Below, in pieces: positions 59,840 to 64,000 of a DNA stretch of 64,000 nt (the first letter of the stretch is position 1; each line of letters starts with the position of its first letter). Position numbers and translations under genes: made by a program. The DNA is taken from NCBI GenBank assembly GCA_016286555.1, contig JAEETA010000014.1:1-64000 (forward strand), read 5' to 3'. The DNA comes from Lachnospiraceae bacterium (GTDB lineage: Bacteria; Bacillota; Clostridia; Lachnospirales; Lachnospiraceae). The notes under the pieces were generated by a model. That model was given only the letters and a program-made list of their open reading frames with translations. It was not told where the DNA came from and ran no database searches.

Positions 59840-60844
59840 CTATTCTCCTTTTGCCTCACGGATGGCTTCCGCGATGCCCTGGGCCAGGCGTTTTTGATAT
59901 TCCTCCATCAGGAGCAACTCACGCTCCTTCTCATTGGTGACGGCTCCCAGATACAGCCTTGCTGCAGGCAATTCCAGAGATCCCAGCACCTGATCCTCCG
60001 TCGCATCATCAATGCCGAGGCCACGGTTAACGGTCCGCAAGGCGGTGTTTCGTACCAGAGCATCCGCCAACTGCGGATTCCCGAAGCCGGGGGTAAACCA
60101 GGTCTCATTGATACCTGCGGAGATTCCATATTTGGACACGTCCTCAAACGAGGACAGATCCAGGGCAATGTACAGATCTGCTTTGGAGTCCCGGACAAAA
60201 TCCTGCAACTCCTCGCCGTCTATCCGTCCCTCTCCGGTCTCATTCAAATAGACACGGGTGTCATTTTCCAAAAAAAGCGCCACCTGAGAAGCCACGCCGA
60301 AGCAGATGCCGTCGGGATCCGAGGCCGGATCCAGCACCACCAGAGTATCATAGGCATCCTTCGGATCCAGCATGTTGATCTCCAGGGTATTGCCGTTCAT
60401 GACGGTGCGATACTCCCGGACAGAACCGAAGGTCAGGGTAAGGGTCAGGTCTCCTCCCTGCTCCATTCCGCCGGAATCCCTTACATCAGACAGATCTCCG
60501 TAAATGGGATGCACGCCGTAATATTCCCGGTCCACGCCCTGGATGTGAATGTCCAGGCTGCGGCTCAGGTAGCGATTCTCCACGTAGATCTGGTCAGCCT
60601 TGCTGCCCTCTGGAAGGGGCACATAAAGCATGTCCGCCGCGTCAGAGGACAGGAGCTTTAAGGGAATGGGCATGGCAATCATGGACTGGGGTTCAGCGAC
60701 TTCCGCCTGGGTGCCCTCCGCGATGACCACGGTCTTGTGGGATGCGGCATTTAAGAGGATCACGGTCCATGCAATGAGGAAAATCCCCCAGATACCTGCG
60801 GTCCATATGGGATTGTAAGGACGAAGGGTTTGGGTGTTTTCCAT
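59840..60844 (-). CDS. Membrane-anchored amidase_3-like protein, catalytic residues lost
   Basis: The 334-residue protein has a short cytoplasmic start, one membrane helix (TAGIWGIFLIAWTVILLNAA, about 14-33) and an extracellular part. The C-terminal ~180 residues follow the N-acetylmuramoyl-L-alanine amidase (amidase_3) pattern. However, LDPASDP stands where DPGHGG should be, ICFGVASQVA lacks the zinc Glu, YIALDLSS replaces the zinc-binding SIHAN, and PAARLYLGAVTN replaces PAVLVEtGFxxN, so the catalytic Glu is Tyr. Scaffold positions (Gly, Asn, Arg) remain. It probably binds but does not cut peptidoglycan, or activates another hydrolase. It is between rlmL and rdgB. Confidence 0.7.
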   Translation of the reverse strand: MENTQTLRPYNPIWTAGIWGIFLIAWTVILLNAASHKTVVIAEGTQAEVAEPQSMIAMPIPLKLLSSDAADMLYVPLPEGSKADQIYVENRYLSRSLDIHIQGVDREYYGVHPIYGDLSDVRDSGGMEQGGDLTLTLTFGSVREYRTVMNGNTLEINMLDPKDAYDTLVVLDPASDPDGICFGVASQVALFLENDTRVYLNETGEGRIDGEELQDFVRDSKADLYIALDLSSFEDVSKYGISAGINETWFTPGFGNPQLADALVRNTALRTVNRGLGIDDATEDQVLGSLELPAARLYLGAVTNEKERELLLMEEYQKRLAQGIAEAIREAKGE

Positions 60845-60847
60845 AAC

Positions 60848-62023
60848 TTAACTGTTCTGATCCTCTTCCCGGTTCCTGTTTCTCCCGGAAGGGGGCTTGG
60901 GACCCATGAACTGGTAAAAATATGTCTTCATCATACCGTTGTAGATCTTACGGTTCTTATCGGCCTTTCTGCCGATGGCATTTTCCGCATGCTCATAAGA
61001 GGTGATGAGGTAGAGGCTCCAGCTGTCCAAAGCCTTATAACGCTCCCCCAGCACCTTGTAGATGGCTTCCACACTCTCCTTGTCGGAAAGGCGCTCGCCG
61101 TAGGGCGGGTTGGTAATAAGGAAGCCGTATTTTTTCGCGTGGCTTAAGTTTGCCACATCCCGCTTCTGGAAGTGAATGAGGTTCTCGACTCCTGCGGCCT
61201 TCGCATTTTCTCTGGAGATCCGCACCATCTCCTCGTCCAGGTCATAGCCCTGAATGTCGGTGTCCGTAGGGATCTTGATCAGGTCCTCGGCCTCGGTGAC
61301 GGATTCGTACCACAGCTTCTTCGGCACGATGCCGGTCCAACTCTCCGCCAGGAAGGAACGGTTCCTTCCGGGTGCCATATTTGCCGCCATCATGGCAGCC
61401 TCGATGGGGATGGTACCGCTGCCGCAGAAAGGATCCACCAGGATGCGATCTGCGTGCCAGGGAGTCAGCATGATGAGTCCCGCAGCCAGGTTCTCTGCAA
61501 TGGGTGCCTTGGCTGTGAGCTTACGATAGCCTCTCTTGTGGAGGGACTCGCCGGTGGTGTCCATGCCCACGGTGACTTCATCCTTCATGAGAAAGACCCG
61601 CAGGGGGAAAGATGCGCCGTCTTCGGGAAATTGCGAGATGCCGTAGACCTGCTTCATGCTCTCCACCATGGCTTTTTTCATGATGGACTGAATGTCGGAA
61701 GGACTGAAAAGCTTGGACTTCACGCTGGCGGCCTTCGCCACCCAGAACTTCGCATCCTGAGGCAAGAAATCTGCCCAGGGAATGGCTTTGGTGCCCTGGA
61801 AAAGCTCCTCAAAGGTCTCGGCATGAAAGCTTCCAACCTTCATGAGAATGCGCTCCGCAGAACGCAGGAAAATGTTGGCGCGGGCGATGGCGTCGGCGTC
61901 TCCCAGGAAGCTGACTCTGCCGTCGTTTACCTCGGTGATGTCATAGCCCAGGTCGATGATCTCTTTTTTCAGTACAGCCTCCATGCCGAAATGGCAGGGG
62001 GCGATGAGTTCAAAAGTTTTCAT
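60848..62023 (-). CDS. RlmL-type 23S rRNA methyltransferase (THUMP + UPF0020)
   Basis: The 391-residue protein has an N-terminal THUMP domain (~45-155) and a C-terminal SAM-dependent methyltransferase of the UPF0020 group. Its motifs are DPFCGSGTIPIEAAM near 218-232, IQGYDLDEEMV near 277 and the catalytic LITNPPYGERL near 325. Such proteins make m2G in 23S rRNA. The gene heads the operon followed by the amidase-like gene three bases downstream. The Arg/Asn-rich C-terminus (GRNRNREEDQNS) is a normal variation. The precise position modified is not determined by sequence. Confidence 0.9.
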   Translation of the reverse strand: MKTFELIAPCHFGMEAVLKKEIIDLGYDITEVNDGRVSFLGDADAIARANIFLRSAERILMKVGSFHAETFEELFQGTKAIPWADFLPQDAKFWVAKAASVKSKLFSPSDIQSIMKKAMVESMKQVYGISQFPEDGASFPLRVFLMKDEVTVGMDTTGESLHKRGYRKLTAKAPIAENLAAGLIMLTPWHADRILVDPFCGSGTIPIEAAMMAANMAPGRNRSFLAESWTGIVPKKLWYESVTEAEDLIKIPTDTDIQGYDLDEEMVRISRENAKAAGVENLIHFQKRDVANLSHAKKYGFLITNPPYGERLSDKESVEAIYKVLGERYKALDSWSLYLITSYEHAENAIGRKADKNRKIYNGMMKTYFYQFMGPKPPSGRNRNREEDQNS

Positions 62024-62205
62024 AGGTACTCGTTTCTATGCATTTTGATTAAAGCCTTAACATTACAATTATAATGGCAGGCGCGGATTATCTCAATGCT
62101 CCTTTTGCGGTTTTTCTCATGGGTTGAGGAGCCCCTACCCGGAGGATCTTTCATTGATAAATTGTATAACTATTTTGGGATTTTCCAGATCATCTTCAGA
62201 AAATA

Positions 62206-62214
62206 TGCTATAAT
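62206..62214 (+). promoter_or_regulatory. Extended -10 promoter of the cytidylate-kinase-like gene
   Basis: TGC-TATAAT (62206-62214) is a textbook extended -10, about 55 bases upstream of the ATG. No good -35 is visible, as expected for this class. Confidence 0.6.
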
Positions 62215-62269
62215 AAGTCATAGAGTTTGATATCGGAGGGGGTACACGGCGGAATAAGGAGGTGTTCCT

Positions 62270-62842
62270 ATGTACGAGTATGTAGCATTTGAGAGGCAAT
62301 ACGGCAGCGGCGGTCAGGAAATCGCAACGAAGCTGGCCAGGCGCCTGGGGTACCAGCTGTACGATCGCGGCGTGCTGGTAGAGACCTGCAAACGGATGGA
62401 TATGGACTATACCTACATCGCTAAGCTGGATGAGACCGCACCCTCCAAGCTGTTTTTCCGTTCTCCCGGGAGCACCCTGTCACTGGAAGAGCAGATCTTT
62501 GAGACGGAGAAGGTGATCCTTCTGGAAGCTGCGGAGAAGCCGGGATGCATCTTCGTGGGACGCTGTGCCAGCGAAGTACTGAAGGATAAAAAGGTTCTCC
62601 GGGTCTTTGTGACCGCGGATGACGAATATCGTCTCGAAAGAGCCATCAATGTGGAGGATTTCCCGCCGGACGAGGCGGAAGGCATGATGCGCAAGATCGA
62701 CAAGCGCCGTGAGAAATTCTTCAATGCACACGCCGGCAACAATTGGCGCTCGCCGGAATTTTTCGATGTCATTTTGAATTCCGGGCGATTGGGGATTGAT
62801 GCCTGTGTGGATCTGCTGGAGGGGATAGTGAGGAAAGCATAG
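62270..62842 (+). CDS. Cytidylate-kinase-like family protein
   Basis: ATG 62270 follows AAGGAGGTG by 6 nt. The 190-residue protein has a P-loop of the cytidylate-kinase-like group (ERQYGSGGQEIATKLARRLG, residues 8-27), then YDRGVLVETC, a conserved GRCASEVL near 102 and a C-terminal helical region. Members are common in Firmicutes next to unrelated genes, and their substrates are largely unknown; CMP kinase activity is not assured because the canonical NMP-binding region is short. It is monocistronic between converging transcripts. Confidence 0.88.
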   Translation: MYEYVAFERQYGSGGQEIATKLARRLGYQLYDRGVLVETCKRMDMDYTYIAKLDETAPSKLFFRSPGSTLSLEEQIFETEKVILLEAAEKPGCIFVGRCASEVLKDKKVLRVFVTADDEYRLERAINVEDFPPDEAEGMMRKIDKRREKFFNAHAGNNWRSPEFFDVILNSGRLGIDACVDLLEGIVRKA

Positions 62843-62856
62843 AGTGAGTGGACGCA

Positions 62857-62965
62857 AGTGCGCTGTCCGAGCGCGCACAACATCGCATAACGCCTGAAGG
62901 CCGCACAGTGCGCACACACACAAATGTGTCCGTGTGTGCCACACGACCACATTTGTGAGTGGTCG
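62857..62965. repeat. CA/TG-rich hairpin cluster between convergent genes
   Basis: The stretch holds GTGCGCACACACAC with a GTGTGTG partner (62909-62936), then the perfect stem CGACCAC/GTGGTCG (62944-62950 and 62959-62965). The loop words CACAAATGTG and CACATTTGTG can also pair with each other, so alternative folds are possible. No coding is evident. It may act as a terminator region for the cytidylate-kinase-like gene. Confidence 0.5.
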
Positions 62966-62977
62966 CACGTAAAAATA

Positions 62978-63024
62978 AGAGCCCGTACACACTCGGAGCA
63001 ATGGCTCCTTCGTGTACGGGCTCT
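62978..63024 (-). terminator. Nested hairpin terminator after tRNA-Arg
   Basis: AGAGCCCGTACAC (62978-62990) and GTGTACGGGCTCT (63012-63024) form a perfect 13-bp stem enclosing GGAGC/GCTCC. On the minus strand TTATTTTTA follows. The layout and several loop bases match the hairpin behind tRNA-Pro at 49047-49098. Confidence 0.8.
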
Positions 63025-63032
63025 AATGTTTA

Positions 63033-63106
<74 letters not shown>

Positions 63107-63139
63107 TTATCTTTGCTGTAGTGAACCACAGCAAAAGAT

Positions 63140-63169
63140 ATTATATATCCATGTCCTCTGATATGTCAA
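63140..63169 (-). promoter_or_regulatory. tRNA-Arg (ACG) promoter
   Basis: On the minus strand TTGACA (63164-63169) and TATAAT (63140-63145) are perfect consensus boxes 18 bases apart. A TTTGCTGT/ACAGCAAA hairpin lies between the promoter and the tRNA. Confidence 0.85.
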
Positions 63170-63247
63170 GGAAAAAATCCATCAGTTTTTTCCGCATGGA
63201 ACTTCAGCAGATAGCACAGCTCCCAGGGGCTGACGGTTCCTTTCCGA

Positions 63248-63622
63248 TCACTTCCCATCCTCAATGGCGTCGATCATGACCTTGATCACCTTCTCCTCAT
63301 CCAGGGGCTTGGTGATGAAATCATAGGCGCCGCGGCGGATGGCTTCCACCATCTTCTCGTTCTGGCCGGCGGCAGTAATCATGATCACCTTCGCGTGGGC
63401 ATCATCCCGGTGGATCAGACTCAGGGCTTCGATGCCGTCCATCTTGGGCATGGTGATATCCATGGTGATGATGTCAGGATTCAGCTTCCGGAACTGCATC
63501 CAACCCTCTTCTCCGTTTTCCGCCTCTCCCAGGACTTCGAAATTATTCTTTTCCAGTATATTACGCAGGAGTCTGCGGGATGTCTTGGAATCATCTACGA
63601 TCAATACTGTACCGATTGGCAT
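63248..63622 (-). CDS. CheY-like single-domain response regulator
   Basis: The 124-residue protein is a receiver domain only. Its acidic pair is D10-D11 (VLIVDDSKTSRR), the phospho-acceptor is Asp55 in IITMDITMPKMDG, a conserved Thr is in MITAAGQ near 84-90 and Lys in FITKPLDEEKV. CheY proteins pass signals from CheA to the flagellar motor or to other targets. The next gene upstream encodes a CheX-like protein, a CheY phosphatase family, which supports a chemotaxis-type pair. No other motility genes are in the window. Confidence 0.92.
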   Translation of the reverse strand: MPIGTVLIVDDSKTSRRLLRNILEKNNFEVLGEAENGEEGWMQFRKLNPDIITMDITMPKMDGIEALSLIHRDDAHAKVIMITAAGQNEKMVEAIRRGAYDFITKPLDEEKVIKVMIDAIEDGK

Positions 63623-63698
63623 AGGATCCCCTCCTTCTTCCGTCCTGCAGAATGACAGATCATTCTGCGTAAACTTACGCTATCCGATGACCGCTGCG

Positions 63699-64000
63699 CT
63701 AAGCCAGCTCCGCCACCGTGAAATACAGATTTTTTCCCTTTGCCTTTACCATCATCTTGCAAATGGCGTTCTCCACCAAAGGTTCCTCCAGGGGCTCGGC
63801 CTCCGGGGGCAGGAGTTCCAGAAAAGTTCCCTGCTTGCTGAGCTCGGAGACAAACATGCCGTTAGAGCAGTTCAGGAACTCTCCCACTGCGTCCAGGGCG
63901 TCCTCATCCAGCGCCATCAGGTCCGTGAAGCCATAGCCGTTAGCCACCTCCAGGAGCCCGCCGTCGCACTCCGACAGACAGGTCACCAGACCGTCCTCCC
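63699..64000 (-). CDS. CheX-like chemotaxis phosphatase, partial (continues past the window)
   Basis: The reading frame stays open to the right edge, so the start is outside. About 100 C-terminal residues are visible. They contain EFLNCSNGMFVSELSKQG, which fits the E-x-x-N catalytic motif of the CheC/CheX/FliY CheY-P phosphatases, and a strand-rich end (KAKGKNLYFTVAELA). The GTG codon at 63986 is internal and should not be taken as the start. The adjacent CheY-like gene is the probable substrate. The family call rests on this motif and context. Confidence 0.65.
   Translation of the reverse strand, partial: EDGLVTCLSECDGGLLEVANGYGFTDLMALDEDALDAVGEFLNCSNGMFVSELSKQGTFLELLPPEAEPLEEPLVENAICKMMVKAKGKNLYFTVAELA

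Noticed and set aside
63699..63986. A complete 95-residue gene starting at GTG 63986
   Set aside because: The frame is open to the window edge and the family is longer; the GTG is internal.

Overview
The window looks like a chromosomal segment of an anaerobic gut or rumen Firmicute of the Lachnospiraceae type. The evidence is a fused PurL/Q FGAM synthase, QueH, a clpC-radA pair, DUF4317, Gram-positive lipoprotein and TetR/GntR regulators, strong AGGAGG ribosome binding sites, moderately high GC and predominantly minus-strand operons. Genus and species cannot be fixed from the sequence alone.

Left end (1-8.6 kb): a minus-strand operon for rhamnogalacturonan (pectin) oligosaccharides, with a KdgF-like cupin, a YetA-like exo-rhamnogalacturonan lyase, a MATE exporter, an acetyl-esterase-like hydrolase, an APH-like kinase and a truncated Gfo/Idh/MocA oxidoreductase. 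A divergent AraC regulator faces it. A voltage-gated K+ channel follows, preceded by a 52-residue membrane peptide gene. A second pectin locus (DUF2264, GH88 and another AraC) lies at 54.4-58.7 kb.

Accessory island (8.7-11.9 kb): this is the most unusual part. Two tandem copies of a ~460 bp cassette each carry a 32-codon membrane-peptide (type I toxin-like) gene on the minus strand. Each copy has a promoter whose -35 is covered by a LexA/DinR-like box, and a convergent plus-strand consensus promoter for a short RNA antisense to the 3' end of the toxin message. Next to them are AT-richer genes for a TIR-like (CAP12/Pycsar-type) putative immune effector, a lipoprotein with a palindromic promoter operator, and a small serine recombinase. 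The layout suggests an SOS-responsive toxin pair beside a defence gene in a horizontally acquired patch.

Housekeeping core (12-48 kb): a response regulator-histidine kinase-C39 peptidase operon; a stand-alone FkbH-like HAD protein with an odd array of five ~41 bp-spaced hairpins in its leader; argS and queH; carA-carB; purL; TetR; a HAD phosphatase; tRNA-Trp; GntR-clpC-small protein-radA (no ctsR/mcsAB here); an SH3 membrane protein with a Gln/Pro/Gly/Arg repeat tail; purE-purM-purN-purD; pyrE; DUF4317-DJ-1-CYTH; malQ; and a diguanylate cyclase.

Right end (48.8-64 kb): tRNA-Leu/Pro with duplicated hairpins, a large two-part esterase-like protein, a hybrid sensor kinase with REC and Hpt domains, a four-tRNA operon (Arg-His-Gln-Lys), pectin locus 2, an rlmL-pseudoamidase-rdgB-yfcE operon, a cytidylate-kinase-like protein, tRNA-Arg, and the start of a CheY/CheX chemotaxis pair that runs off the window.
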